DNA from: Micavibrio_A sp040381535
GTDB lineage: Bacteria; Pseudomonadota; Alphaproteobacteria; Micavibrionales; Micavibrionaceae
Assembly: GCA_040381535.1 (NCBI GenBank)
Contig: JBEIHF010000021.1
Coordinates: 1 to 37,145, forward strand
DNA length: 37,145 bases
Direction: 5' to 3'
Part shown: piece after piece, positions 1 to 8,122 of the stretch
How the letters are laid out: each line of letters opens with the position of its first letter
Position numbering within the stretch: the stretch's first letter is position 1
The notes under the pieces: model-generated
Seen by the model: only the letters and a program-made list of their open reading frames with translations
Told to the model about the DNA's origin: nothing
The model's database searches: none
Program-made: the position numbers and the translations under genes

Positions 1-30
1 AATTCGGATAACAAAAACCCATACATATAC

Positions 31-66
31 AAACCGATGATATCTCCCCCTAGATCATCGGTTTTT
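31..66 (+). terminator. Rho-independent terminator of an upstream gene
   Basis: An 11-bp perfect stem (31-41 pairs with 54-64) closes a C-rich loop and is followed by a short T run (62-66). It probably ends a plus-strand transcript that begins outside the window. Confidence 0.75.
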
Positions 67-165
67 GTTTGTAATTCAATGGGTAGCCGTTATGATGTTT
101 CCACAATTTGCATTATGTAAAGTTTTTTTGCTAGTGTAGGCACAAGATCAATGGAGGATTTCACA

Positions 166-492
166 ATGCCTGAACAAAACAATAACTTTGACTTATTCGG
201 CGCAATCGGCGGCGCATTCAATTACATTACATCCCCTTTCCGTGCTGCGGCCGAAGGTGCGTCAAACTACGTATCAGCACACACCAAAGATCGTGTGGAT
301 GCCTTGCTGACCTTCCACCCCCTCACCGCCGGCCCAACACTTTTGTTCAATGCCCTGACAGGCAATATGGGTGGAAATCAACCTGGACTGCACCATTCAA
401 CGCCTGAGGAAGCCGCCCCGGCAGCAACACCCAGAACGACAGCTCCTGCCCTGAGAATTGGCGCAGGCCCTGCCGGCGGACCCCCGCGCTAA
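166..492 (+). CDS. Hypothetical protein, 108 aa
   Basis: I do not recognise this protein. The ATG at 166 is chosen because a strong GGAGG ribosome site (153-157) lies 8 nt upstream; an in-frame ATG at 151 would overlap that site. The first 60 residues are mixed polar/aromatic with no signal peptide or clear membrane segment. The C-terminal third is rich in Ala, Pro, Thr and Gly and ends in GGPPR, probably disordered. It is a single-gene unit between two terminators (31-66 and 509-537). The good ribosome site and flanking terminators make it likely to be real; the function is unknown. Confidence 0.7.
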   Translation: MPEQNNNFDLFGAIGGAFNYITSPFRAAAEGASNYVSAHTKDRVDALLTFHPLTAGPTLLFNALTGNMGGNQPGLHHSTPEEAAPAATPRTTAPALRIGAGPAGGPPR

Positions 493-508
493 GCTTATAA
501 AAGTTTGG

Positions 509-537
509 AAAAACCGCTCTTCAGGGCGGTTTTTTTA
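509..537 (+). terminator. Rho-independent terminator
   Basis: The stem ACCGC/GCGGT (513-517 with 526-530, extended by inner pairs) is preceded by an A run and followed by seven Ts. It ends the 166-492 gene, whose stop is about 20 nt upstream. Confidence 0.9.
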
Positions 538-580
538 TGTCTATTTGCTTTCCTTGAGCTAGAAATGGTATTCTTAATCC

Positions 581-703
581 ATGTCGAAAAGCATTGGATC
601 GCCGTTTGGAAACGCAGTCACCGGAAGTAAGCCGCCAGCCGCGCCCGCGCCTTCCGGAGCACCCGGATCGACGACACAGATTCGCTACCCCACCTTTTTT
701 TAG
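581..703 (+). CDS. Possible 40-aa small ORF, Pro/Ala-rich
   Basis: The frame opens at ATG 581 and stops at TAG 701. It encodes a Pro/Ala/Gly/Ser-rich peptide ending in RYPTFF. It fills the gap between the 509-537 terminator and the convergent gene at 705. No convincing ribosome site is visible. The composition resembles the C-terminus of the 166-492 product, so a related small protein is possible. It may equally be a chance ORF. Confidence 0.3.
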   Translation: MSKSIGSPFGNAVTGSKPPAAPAPSGAPGSTTQIRYPTFF

Positions 704-704
704 A

Positions 705-1376
705 TCAATTCTTGCCTTCGCAGAGCCTGCGCACGCGTTCGTACTCTTGAAGCGAGTCTACTTGTTGCTGTAAGGCGCGGCGTTCCGCAGTCATTTGGTC
801 GGAATATTTTTTGACCAAGGCTTGCGAATAATCCTGCAGCTTTTTTTGTACGGCCGGTATTTGTCCCATCGAATAAGGCCCGTGCGCATAGCCGACTTTC
901 TTGAATGAGGCATTCAGCCCTTGTACGAGAATGGTCGTATATTTATTCACAATGGCGCGGTCCACCTTGATGTGCTTTTTCTCGTGCTCCATGATCGCCT
1001 TGTACATACAGCCCGTTTTCTTGAATTCCTTGGCGATATAAATCGTGGGGTTGATGTGAATGTTGATTTGAATGGAATCGACATACAAACACCCCGTGTT
1101 AATCGCGGGATAGGTTTCTTGCATGGTGCGGATATTTTGTGAAACGCGGACTTCGCCGCTCATCAGGCCGCCGACATGGCTCTGGACGTTCTCGCCATAG
1201 GGCGAAACCGTATCGGTCTGCATATTGTCCATCTGGGCTTGGCTTTTGCTGTGATCATAGGTTATTTTGGTATCGCTAGCGGACACCTGAATTTCGGGCG
1301 TTTTCTTGAGCTTGCACTCAATTTTTCCGGCGGCCAGATGAAAATATCCGGCCATCAAATAATCCAAGCCTATCAA
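705..1376 (-). CDS. HExxH-motif protein, putative zinc metallopeptidase-like, 223 aa
   Basis: The sequence contains HEKKH at residues 131-135, preceded by a predicted helix (CMYKAIME) and followed by a basic/hydrophobic helix. This zincin-type signature resembles the DUF922-like predicted Zn-dependent proteases, although I cannot confirm the family. Residues 75-115 look beta-rich. The start is a TTG at 1376: AGGGG lies 8 nt upstream and an in-frame TAA sits two codons before it. An alternative ATG at 1355 would shorten the protein by 7 residues. No clear signal peptide is seen with either start. The C-terminus is a charged probable coiled coil (residues about 180-220). It is transcribed divergently from the YggT gene. 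Real gene likely; proteolytic activity is inference. Confidence 0.65.
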   Translation of the reverse strand: MIGLDYLMAGYFHLAAGKIECKLKKTPEIQVSASDTKITYDHSKSQAQMDNMQTDTVSPYGENVQSHVGGLMSGEVRVSQNIRTMQETYPAINTGCLYVDSIQINIHINPTIYIAKEFKKTGCMYKAIMEHEKKHIKVDRAIVNKYTTILVQGLNASFKKVGYAHGPYSMGQIPAVQKKLQDYSQALVKKYSDQMTAERRALQQQVDSLQEYERVRRLCEGKN

Positions 1377-1459
1377 GCGTTAAGCCCCTTTTCCCTTGGT
1401 CAGGAATAGAGTATATAACAAAAGGGTAAGATAACCATTAATCAATTAGGCGAGCCACA

Positions 1460-1741
1460 ATGCACATCATAGGCGAAATACTGATCTTTCTTTTGAACGT
1501 TGTGTTTTGGATCATTATCATCCAGGCCGTTCTCAGCTGGCTCGTCGCATTTGAAGTAGTGAATGTCAGGAATCCGCAGGCCGCGAATTTTATTCGCCTG
1601 CTCGATAAAATTACGGACCCCCTTTTCAAACCCTTGCGCAAAGTCATTCCGCCGATCGCGGGCATAGATATCACCCCCATCATCATCATCTTTGCGATCT
1701 ATATCCTAAAGAGTATCGTCGCCAGCATCTTTTTCTATTAA
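1460..1741 (+). CDS. YggT family integral membrane protein
   Basis: This 93-aa protein has two hydrophobic segments, about residues 3-28 and 70-92. Between them lies the amphipathic family-typical loop with LDKITDPLFKPLRKVIP, characteristic of YggT/YlmG proteins (PF02325). Length and layout fit the family's single-repeat form. In other bacteria the family is linked to envelope homeostasis, division or osmotic stress; the exact role is not known. AGGCGAG lies about 8 nt upstream of the ATG. folD begins 10 nt after the stop, so the two genes are probably cotranscribed. Confidence 0.9.
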   Translation: MHIIGEILIFLLNVVFWIIIIQAVLSWLVAFEVVNVRNPQAANFIRLLDKITDPLFKPLRKVIPPIAGIDITPIIIIFAIYILKSIVASIFFY

Positions 1742-1750
1742 GGATTTGTC

Positions 1751-2605
1751 ATGAGCAGCGCCAATATTATCGACGGAAAGAAAATAGCCGCTGATCTGCG
1801 CGTGCAGATTGCCCAGGATGTACAAGACATGAAATCGCGCGGCACCAGCCCTGCCCTCGCCGTTATCCTCGTTGGTGACGACCCAGCTTCGCATGTCTAT
1901 GTCGGCAACAAGGTGAAGGCCTGCAAGGAAGTCGGTATCGAAAGCTTCGAACACCTTATGGCCGCGGACTCATCCGAAAAAGAAATACGCCATGCCATCA
2001 AGAACATGAACATCAATTCCGGCGTGCACGGCATTCTTTTGCAATTGCCCCTGCCTCAGCATTTGAATTCGGATGTGTTGATCCAATACATCACGCCTGA
2101 AAAGGATGTGGACGGTCTGACCTTCTTGAATGCGGGAAAACTTGTCGCAGGTGATTCCACGGGCCTCGTACCTTGCACACCGCAAGGGTCCATGGCGCTT
2201 ATCAAGACTGTTAAAAAAGATCTGACGGGTTTGCACGCCGTTGTGATCGGCCGTTCGTTGTTGTTTGGCAAGCCGATGGCGCAATTGTTGCTCGCGCAAA
2301 ACTGCACCGTCACCATAGCGCATTCCAAAACCAAAGATCTGGATGAAGTGTGCCGCAGCGCGGATATTCTCGTGGCCGCCGTCGGCAAAGCCAAATTGGT
2401 CAAAGGCCATTGGGTTAAGCCCGGCGCCATCGTTATCGATGTCGGCATCAACCGCGGCGACGACGGCAAACTGGTTGGTGATGTGGATTACGCCGAAGCA
2501 TCGAAGATCGCGGGCGCCATCACACCCGTCCCCGGTGGCGTAGGCCCGATGACGATTGCGTGCCTGCTCAAAAACACGTTGAAAGCCGCCGCTATATCCA
2601 TATGA
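1751..2605 (+). CDS. folD: Bifunctional methylenetetrahydrofolate dehydrogenase/cyclohydrolase FolD
   Basis: FolD interconverts 5,10-methylene-THF, 5,10-methenyl-THF and 10-formyl-THF in the cytoplasm, supplying one-carbon units for purines and formyl-Met and generating NADPH. The 284-aa length is standard. Visible signatures are VGDDPASHVYVGNKVKAC (with the YxxxK catalytic pair), LPLPQHLN, KDVDGLTFLNAGKL, the nucleotide-binding region VIGRSLLFGKPMAQLL, and the C-terminal signature TPVPGGVGPMT. In the nucleotide site the usual GRSxxVG reads GRSLLFG, a mild variant. It follows the YggT gene closely. Its stop codon overlaps the start of the next gene (ATGA at 2602-2605), which suggests translational coupling. 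Confidence 0.98.
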   Translation: MSSANIIDGKKIAADLRVQIAQDVQDMKSRGTSPALAVILVGDDPASHVYVGNKVKACKEVGIESFEHLMAADSSEKEIRHAIKNMNINSGVHGILLQLPLPQHLNSDVLIQYITPEKDVDGLTFLNAGKLVAGDSTGLVPCTPQGSMALIKTVKKDLTGLHAVVIGRSLLFGKPMAQLLLAQNCTVTIAHSKTKDLDEVCRSADILVAAVGKAKLVKGHWVKPGAIVIDVGINRGDDGKLVGDVDYAEASKIAGAITPVPGGVGPMTIACLLKNTLKAAAISI

Positions 2606-2967
2606 AAATTTACCTTTCGCATTCAAGAGTATTTGATTACCACATAAAAATATACGCGCCCCTGATGGCGTCGTCATTTTGGGAAACGCATGAATTTATC
2701 CTCCCCCATGCCGCTTCTTATGATCCGATCAATAGAAAAGAATCCATCGAAGCCTGTGATTTATTGATTGCGGAAATTTCCTATCCGTCCACGGGGTCCG
2801 GCATTGAAATCGGATGGGCGCATGCGGCGGGTGTGCGGATCATGGCGTTGCACAGGAACAATGCAAAACCGAGTTCGTCGATCAAAATCGTGACGGATGA
2901 GATTTTTGCTTATGATGATTTCGTGAGTTCGGCAGAAAGATTGCTAAAAAAATATTTAAATCAGTAG
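2602..2967 (+). CDS. Nucleoside 2-deoxyribosyltransferase-like protein, 121 aa
   Basis: The protein begins MKIYLSHSR and carries the segment CDLLIAEISYPSTGSGIEIGWAHAAG (quoted in parts: CDLLIAEIS, then SGIEIGWA). This resembles the active-site region of the nucleoside 2-deoxyribosyltransferase/DNPH1 fold, where a Glu in the G-x-E-x-G-x-A context is catalytic. Length is near the small end for the fold. The start is set at ATG 2602, overlapping the folD stop by 4 nt; an in-frame upstream start at 2560 lies inside folD and is unlikely. Cotranscription with folD suggests a nucleotide-salvage or housecleaning role. The assignment rests on motif resemblance only. Confidence 0.65.
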   Translation: MKIYLSHSRVFDYHIKIYAPLMASSFWETHEFILPHAASYDPINRKESIEACDLLIAEISYPSTGSGIEIGWAHAAGVRIMALHRNNAKPSSSIKIVTDEIFAYDDFVSSAERLLKKYLNQ

Positions 2968-3064
2968 GTTATAGCATAATACAGGAAAATTTTATCATTA
3001 TCATGTAGCCTGTTACGTTATGTTTATAGAAAAATGCATTGAAATCACCAGGGAGCGCAAACGC

Positions 3065-3718
3065 ATGGGGGAAACCTTTATGGGTTTTGACGCGCAGACC
3101 TCACCCAACTTTGAAGAATTTGCCATGCAATCCGGCTTTCCCGCCGCAAGAACATTTCTGGAATCTGCCGTATATAATGAGGAAAGACCCAATGTTACGC
3201 GGGAACAAAAATTTGCAGAACTGTTGAATGAATTTGATACAGCCAACAGAATTTGGAATCGGCTTGTAACTGAACATGGCTGGGAAAAAGAAGATTTCGG
3301 GGTCTTCAAAGATATATTCATGACCTATATTCCAATAGACAGATGCACGTATCTTGGATTTGCCCTTGACAATAAAGCTGAAGAATATTCTTTGATAGAA
3401 CACGCCAACAGAACATGGAACGTGCACCATCCCGATCAAACCCGTAAAGCGGAAAGCCTACCTGAAGAAGAGCTTGCCTCACGATTGCAGCGCTTTGACG
3501 AAGCTCACGCTCTTGAGCGCCAAAAAAATCTGGATGATTTGCATGGTTATACACATGGCGCGGATATAACCGATATGAATAACGACAAATTACGTAGCGT
3601 CTTTGGCACAAACGCCCTGAGCATAATTCATATAAGAGGCAGTATAGAACGAGATGCACAGACCACTGAGCGATTGCGGACAAACTTGATAGAGCAATAC
3701 AAACCCGCTGAAGTGTAG
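3065..3718 (+). CDS. Hypothetical protein, 217 aa
   Basis: I do not recognise this protein. It is soluble, acidic and mostly helical in appearance, with no signal peptide or membrane segment. ATG 3065 is preferred because GGGAG (3051-3055) lies 9 nt upstream; the upstream in-frame ATG at 3020 (giving 232 aa) has no ribosome site. The C-terminal half has many charged residues (for example SLPEEELASRLQRFDEAHAL) and looks coiled-coil-like. It may be the last gene of the folD transcript or a separate unit, since about 100 nt of AT-rich sequence separates it from the previous stop. Confidence 0.65.
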   Translation: MGETFMGFDAQTSPNFEEFAMQSGFPAARTFLESAVYNEERPNVTREQKFAELLNEFDTANRIWNRLVTEHGWEKEDFGVFKDIFMTYIPIDRCTYLGFALDNKAEEYSLIEHANRTWNVHHPDQTRKAESLPEEELASRLQRFDEAHALERQKNLDDLHGYTHGADITDMNNDKLRSVFGTNALSIIHIRGSIERDAQTTERLRTNLIEQYKPAEV

Positions 3719-3724
3719 ACAATA

Positions 3725-3757
3725 AAAAAGACCGCCTTTTTCACCTCGGCGGCCCTT
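3725..3757 (-). terminator. Rho-independent terminator of icd
   Basis: Read on the minus strand, GGCCGCC and GGCGGTC (with one G-T pair) form a 7-bp stem, followed by TTTTTT. It lies 40-70 nt past the icd stop. The same hairpin could also serve the convergent plus-strand gene ending at 3718, although the plus-strand T run is weaker. Confidence 0.75.
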
Positions 3758-3796
3758 CTTACTTTTAGGTATAAACCCTATTCCTTAATTAAAGCT

Positions 3797-5053
3797 TTAA
3801 ATAGCGGCTGATTTGCGTGTGCTTTGCGAAGAAATCATGGCAGCGAAGGTTTCACGCACATTGGCGATGAATTGCTGGCCCGTGATGGATTTGGTTCTAT
3901 CTTTCGCCAGATCGCCCGTGAGGTTGCTGGATTTCAATCCCGCCTCGATCGTTTCCACGACGGCGAGCTTTAATTTCTTAGCCAATTCTACGCCTTCTTG
4001 CTGGCCGTTCAATTCCGCTTTGTGGCGAATGGCTTCGGCGTAAGCAAAAATATGGGCCGTGGGGTTGGCGAGCAGAATTTTCTTGTCATGCCATGCTTGT
4101 TCCAGATCCGGCGCCGTGCCGTGCGGAGGATCGGCCAGAAGCGTTCCATCGGCAGAAACCAGAGTGGAATCCATCAATCCCAATGATTTGTGTTCTCCCG
4201 CAACCTGATCGGAGACAACGTCGCCGTCATAGTTTTTGAGCGCGATAATCATGTTGTTCATTTTTCCTTGCGGAATTTTGGATACGACCGCGTCGATCAA
4301 TTGCACCTTGTCGTTGAATTCCAGACCGGCCGCTTTGAATTTATTTGCATATTTGTCTTGGAAGATTTCGTTGAACAGGTCGATGAAACGGCCGTCATAG
4401 GTCGGGTTGATTGTGTTTTTACCCGCAAAGATAACGGATTTGTGCATGGACAGCGCCTGTTGGAACACGGCGTGCGCGTAATCACGGATAGATGTGTCGG
4501 TTTCGGTGGTAAGCAATGCAACGCCCGCATCCACCTTGCGGTTTTCTACAAGCGTTTGTTCCACGCCTTTATCGTCCGTAAAAATAACCTTCAGATGGCC
4601 GCGGCCCGGAATGGCGACGTTGGGTGCGCCGTAAATTCCGCCGACTGCCTGGCGGACAATCGTCACATCATTCATCAGCGGTGCGAATTTTTCAATGCCT
4701 TCGATTTCGATGGTGTTGCGCAAAATGGCGGCGCCGTTGATGGCGCGGCGGATGATACCATTCGGGGAATCCCATTGTTGCGATAAGCCAAAAGCTTTGG
4801 TTTCTTCCTTGTTCGGTGTGATCGTTGGGCCCTTGATGGCGGCTTTGTGTGTTTTCAAATCGACAATCGCATCGTTCAACGCGGCATCATTGGTTTTGTC
4901 GCGCGCCTGCAAAGATATGTCATGCACTTTCCAGTCGACGGTGAAAAAATGCGCTATCAGTTGTTCTCGGATTTCCTTGGACATGTGCGGCCAAACGCCA
5001 TCACCCGTCATATCGACGATGGAACCATTGATTTTAAAAGGTGTTGCGGCCAC
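3797..5053 (-). CDS. icd: Isocitrate dehydrogenase, type II (homodimeric) family, possibly NAD-dependent
   Basis: The enzyme oxidatively decarboxylates isocitrate to 2-oxoglutarate in the TCA cycle. The 418-aa length and order fit the eukaryotic-like dimeric IDH family: SPNGIIR (96-102), VRQAVGGIYG (133-142, Arg134 and Tyr141 matching substrate residues), KNTI (212-215) and KNYDGDVVSD (273-282, metal-binding Asp). It is unusually divergent. The cofactor loop, AAHGTVTRHYR in NADP-dependent type II enzymes, reads PPHGTAPDLEQAW here (309-321). Asp316-Leu317 therefore replace the Arg-His pair that grips the NADP phosphate and match the Asp-Ile/Leu seen in NAD-linked relatives. The start is GTG 5053 with AGGAG 8 nt upstream. 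It lies 70 nt downstream of msrB on the same strand, and a terminator follows at 3725-3757. Confidence 0.92.
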   Translation of the reverse strand: MAATPFKINGSIVDMTGDGVWPHMSKEIREQLIAHFFTVDWKVHDISLQARDKTNDAALNDAIVDLKTHKAAIKGPTITPNKEETKAFGLSQQWDSPNGIIRRAINGAAILRNTIEIEGIEKFAPLMNDVTIVRQAVGGIYGAPNVAIPGRGHLKVIFTDDKGVEQTLVENRKVDAGVALLTTETDTSIRDYAHAVFQQALSMHKSVIFAGKNTINPTYDGRFIDLFNEIFQDKYANKFKAAGLEFNDKVQLIDAVVSKIPQGKMNNMIIALKNYDGDVVSDQVAGEHKSLGLMDSTLVSADGTLLADPPHGTAPDLEQAWHDKKILLANPTAHIFAYAEAIRHKAELNGQQEGVELAKKLKLAVVETIEAGLKSSNLTGDLAKDRTKSITGQQFIANVRETFAAMISSQSTRKSAAI

Positions 5054-5123
5054 GGAGGGTGCTCCTGAAACAGGTTATAAGACCCGTTCATTAAGCCCCA
5101 GATTGGTTAAAAATGCATGAAGA

Positions 5124-5663
5124 TTATTTCTTCACGGGTTCGGATTGATTGAACAGCTCCAGATATTCGCCATAGCCTTTTTCGGCCATTTCGGCCTTGG
5201 GCACGAATTTCATGGCGGCGGAATTGATACAGTAACGGTTTCCGCCTTTGTCTTTGGGTCCGTCCGTGAAAACATGCCCGAGGTGGGAATCGCCCGACGC
5301 GCTACGCACTTCCGTGCGCGCCATGAACAGTTTGGTATCCGTCTTGGTCTTTACATTATGGTCCTGAATGGGTTTGGTAAAAGACGGCCAGCCCGTGCCG
5401 GAATCGAATTTATCGGTCGATGAAAATAATGGCTCACCCGTCACGACATCGACATAAATGCCTTCTTCGTGGTTATCCCAGTATTCATTGTCGAAGGGCT
5501 TTTCCGTGCCCTCGTGTTGGGTCACGTATCTTTGTTGATCGGTCAGGGAATCAATGGCGGCTTGGGTTTTTTCGTATTTTGGGGCGGACACGGGCAAATT
5601 CTCCTTTGCGGCTAAAGCGGGCGAACATATCAAAAGGGCCGCGGCGATATAAAGATATTTCAT
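5124..5663 (-). CDS. msrB: Peptide-methionine (R)-S-oxide reductase MsrB, exported
   Basis: MsrB reduces the R-sulfoxide of protein methionine. Residues 1-18 are a Sec signal peptide ending SPALA|A, so the enzyme should act in the periplasm. Family motifs are all present: KFDSGTGWPSF, TEVRSASGDSHLGHVF and the catalytic RYCINSAAMKF. The two CxxC pairs of zinc-containing MsrBs are absent. The usual resolving-cysteine position near FSSTDKF is Ser/Thr, so the mature protein carries only the catalytic Cys (a 1-Cys type that needs an external reductant). The start overlaps the nhaA stop by 4 nt, so the two are translationally coupled. Confidence 0.96.
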   Translation of the reverse strand: MKYLYIAAALLICSPALAAKENLPVSAPKYEKTQAAIDSLTDQQRYVTQHEGTEKPFDNEYWDNHEEGIYVDVVTGEPLFSSTDKFDSGTGWPSFTKPIQDHNVKTKTDTKLFMARTEVRSASGDSHLGHVFTDGPKDKGGNRYCINSAAMKFVPKAEMAEKGYGEYLELFNQSEPVKK

Positions 5664-6823
5664 GTTCTTGCTCCACTGGATTTAAGAACTAAATAGGCCG
5701 CTATGGCGGAAAGAAAAGACCCGCCAAGCACGCCCAGCCGCACTTCCGCCTGCATTTCCACGTCTTCAAAGGCCAGACCGCCTATGAACAAGGACATGGT
5801 AAAACCGATCCCGCATAAAAGCGAAACCGCGTAAATCTGCATCCAAGAGGCTTCGGGCCTGTCGCACAACCCGGATTTTACGGCAAGCCAGCTTGCGCCG
5901 AACACCCCGACCTGCTTGCCCAAAAACAGCCCCAGAATGATGCCGAGCGTGACGGGCTGGAGCAGTGAAGACAATCCCATCCCTTCGAACGAAACGCCCG
6001 CATTGGCAAAACCGAACAACGGCAAAATCAGAAAAATCACCCATGGGTGTAAATCATGTTCCAGACGTTCCGCGGGGGATCGTCTTTCATCGGCAACTTT
6101 GACTGGGATCAACAGCGCTGTAAGAACGCCCGCCATCGTCGCATGCACGCCCGATTGCAAAACGCTAAGCCACAATATCGTACCCAATACGATATACGCG
6201 CCTCTGTGCGGGAAACCCATGCGGTTTAATATAATCAATCCTGTAATCGGCAGAATGGCAAACAGCATCGCGTATACATGCAGATCGTCGCTGTAGAACA
6301 TTGCAATGATGGCGATGGCGCCCAGATCATCGATCACCGCGATCGCAGTCAAAAGAACCTTCAAGGAGAGCGGCACACGATCGCCCAATATCGCCATGAC
6401 AGCGAGCGCGAACGCAATATCGGTGGCGCAAGGAATGGCCCAGCCCGCGAGCGCTTCGGGGTGCGTCTGATTGATGCCGACATATATAAGTGCCGGCACC
6501 ACCATCCCGCCGATGGCTGCGATCAGCGGGAGAAGCGCTTTTTTTACGGATGAGAGTTCGCCAAGAACGAGTTCGCGTTTGATTTCTAGGCCGACCATTA
6601 GAAAGAACACTGCCATCAGACCGTCATTCACCCAATAGTGCATGTTTTTTTCCACCGAGAGCGTCAGCGGCTCAAACCCCGAAAACCCGATTTTAAAGGT
6701 CACGCCGTTAAAGAGATGGTCGTAAAAGCCTGCCCATGGCGAATTGGCCAAAGCCAGTGCCGTCAAAGAAGCCAAAACCAGAAGAAAACCACCGATTGCG
6801 TCTGAGGATTTATTGTCAATCAT
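5660..6823 (-). CDS. nhaA: Na+/H+ antiporter NhaA
   Basis: This 387-aa inner-membrane antiporter exchanges cytoplasmic Na+ or Li+ for external protons. About 11-12 hydrophobic segments are visible. The key residues are conserved: the Asp in PCATDIAFAL (equivalent to E. coli Asp133) and the Asp pair in AVIDDLGAIA (Asp163/Asp164). Other family signatures include FFLMVGLEIKRE near residue 75 and the C-terminal LLCGIGFTMSLFIGGLAF. Length matches E. coli NhaA. It is the first gene of a minus-strand nhaA-msrB(-icd) run, divergent from the DMT permease with only 43 nt between the starts. Confidence 0.97.
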   Translation of the reverse strand: MIDNKSSDAIGGFLLVLASLTALALANSPWAGFYDHLFNGVTFKIGFSGFEPLTLSVEKNMHYWVNDGLMAVFFLMVGLEIKRELVLGELSSVKKALLPLIAAIGGMVVPALIYVGINQTHPEALAGWAIPCATDIAFALAVMAILGDRVPLSLKVLLTAIAVIDDLGAIAIIAMFYSDDLHVYAMLFAILPITGLIILNRMGFPHRGAYIVLGTILWLSVLQSGVHATMAGVLTALLIPVKVADERRSPAERLEHDLHPWVIFLILPLFGFANAGVSFEGMGLSSLLQPVTLGIILGLFLGKQVGVFGASWLAVKSGLCDRPEASWMQIYAVSLLCGIGFTMSLFIGGLAFEDVEMQAEVRLGVLGGSFLSAIAAYLVLKSSGART

Positions 6824-6866
6824 GGAATCAGTATATATCTAATAAAAGCCCGTCCCTAAGGATTCT

Positions 6867-7766
6867 ATGCACAATCACATCTTATATAAAAAGCGAACAC
6901 TTGAATCTATCGGGTTGATTATCCTCGGATATTTCGGATACGCAGTGTCAGACACGGTCGCTAAAATCCTGCAGGCGCATTACGACGTGTTTCAGGTCAT
7001 GGGACTGAACGCCGTGTTGGCCCTTTGCATTCTCACCCCGTGGATCTTGCACAAATACGGGATAAGGGCAATCTTTGCACCCAATTTAAAACTCCATTTC
7101 CTGCGGGCCGCATTCGTTGTTGTCACGGCCTATATGATGGTCAGCTCTCTCAAGCTCCTGCCGCTCGCGGATTTTTACGGAATCGCCTTCACCATTCCGT
7201 TTTTCACGATGTTTCTCGCCATCGTCATTTTAAAGGAAAAAGTGGGCTGGCACAGGCTGGCCGCGGCGGTTGTGGGATTTATCGGCGTGTTGGTGATTGC
7301 CGGACCGCAATTCGACCATATAGGCAAAGGATTCATTCTTGCGTTGTCGGGGGCCGTGTTCGCTTCTTGCAATATCATTGTCCTGCGCAAGATAGGCAGC
7401 AACGCGCCCATTCCCGTATATGGTTTCTGGCCGTTTTTGTTTTTGGCCACGGTGAGCGGCATAGCCCTGCTGATTAACGGCGAAGCACGCACCATACAAA
7501 CCGAAGATTTAAAATTCATACTGCTGGCCCCGCCCTTCACCGTTTTGGGGATCGCCGCGCTCTCGCTCGGTTTTACGCGTGCGCCCGACGCCACCATCGT
7601 TTCACCGTTCCATTACACGCAAATCATATGGGGCGTGTCTTTTGGATGGTTATTTTTCCAAACCCTGCCGTCTGCAACCACCTATATGGGTATCGCCATG
7701 ATTATTTGCGCAGGATGCTATTCATTGTGGCGCGAGTATAAACGCAAACACCATATCCCCGATTAA
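6867..7766 (+). CDS. DMT superfamily permease (EamA domains)
   Basis: This 299-aa protein has about 10 hydrophobic segments arranged as two EamA repeats (about residues 15-145 and 160-290). The substrate cannot be read from the sequence; relatives move amino acids, nucleobases or other small metabolites across the inner membrane. Typical features are the positive-inside loops, the pattern LADFYGIAFTIPFFTMFLAI at the end of repeat 1 and GWLFFQTLPSATTYMG in repeat 2. AAGGA lies close (4 nt) to the ATG. A weak terminator follows at 7771-7793. Confidence 0.9.
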   Translation: MHNHILYKKRTLESIGLIILGYFGYAVSDTVAKILQAHYDVFQVMGLNAVLALCILTPWILHKYGIRAIFAPNLKLHFLRAAFVVVTAYMMVSSLKLLPLADFYGIAFTIPFFTMFLAIVILKEKVGWHRLAAAVVGFIGVLVIAGPQFDHIGKGFILALSGAVFASCNIIVLRKIGSNAPIPVYGFWPFLFLATVSGIALLINGEARTIQTEDLKFILLAPPFTVLGIAALSLGFTRAPDATIVSPFHYTQIIWGVSFGWLFFQTLPSATTYMGIAMIICAGCYSLWREYKRKHHIPD

Positions 7767-7770
7767 TCGT

Positions 7771-7793
7771 TGAGCTTCGGGGGCTTATTTTTT
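7771..7793 (+). terminator. Weak terminator after the DMT permease
   Basis: A 5-bp stem (7771-7775 with 7783-7787, one G-T pair) with a 7-nt TTCGGGG loop is followed by six Ts, immediately after the permease stop codon. Confidence 0.5.
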
Positions 7794-7837
7794 AGCTATA
7801 ATCTGCTCTGAATAAATCCGCCGCCCATTGGCCGGGA

Positions 7838-8122
7838 TTATTTGGATTGATTGGTTTCGTTAAAGGATGACGTTCTATCGTTTTCCTGATCATCCGATAA
7901 ATCTTCTTTGCGAGACGGGATTCCGCTTACAACACCAGGATACGCAAATCCGGATCCCGACATAGCAGCCACGCCGAGAATAGTCCTGCGATCGTCGACT
8001 TTCCGTTTGCCCGAAAGGCCTGCAGCACGCGCCGCTTTTCCCCATGCTCCCAAGACTTCTGCAGCCAGGTTGCGATCCGAAAATGGATTCCAGGAATTTT
8101 GTAATTTTACGTTGCGTTCCAT
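7838..8122 (-). CDS. Hypothetical protein, 94 aa
   Basis: I do not recognise this small basic protein. It starts MERNVKLQ and has a likely amphipathic helix (RNLAAEVLGAWGKAARAAG) followed by a Gly/Ser-rich stretch and a polar tail ending ETNQSK. No clear ribosome site precedes the ATG. An overlapping plus-strand frame (7908-8141) is the alternative reading; the minus frame is preferred for its helix and balanced composition. It could be an orphan gene or a chance ORF. Confidence 0.4.
   Translation of the reverse strand: MERNVKLQNSWNPFSDRNLAAEVLGAWGKAARAAGLSGKRKVDDRRTILGVAAMSGSGFAYPGVVSGIPSRKEDLSDDQENDRTSSFNETNQSK

Noticed and set aside
1970..2677. 235-codon minus-strand ORF opposite folD
   Set aside because: Shadow of a well-conserved FolD.
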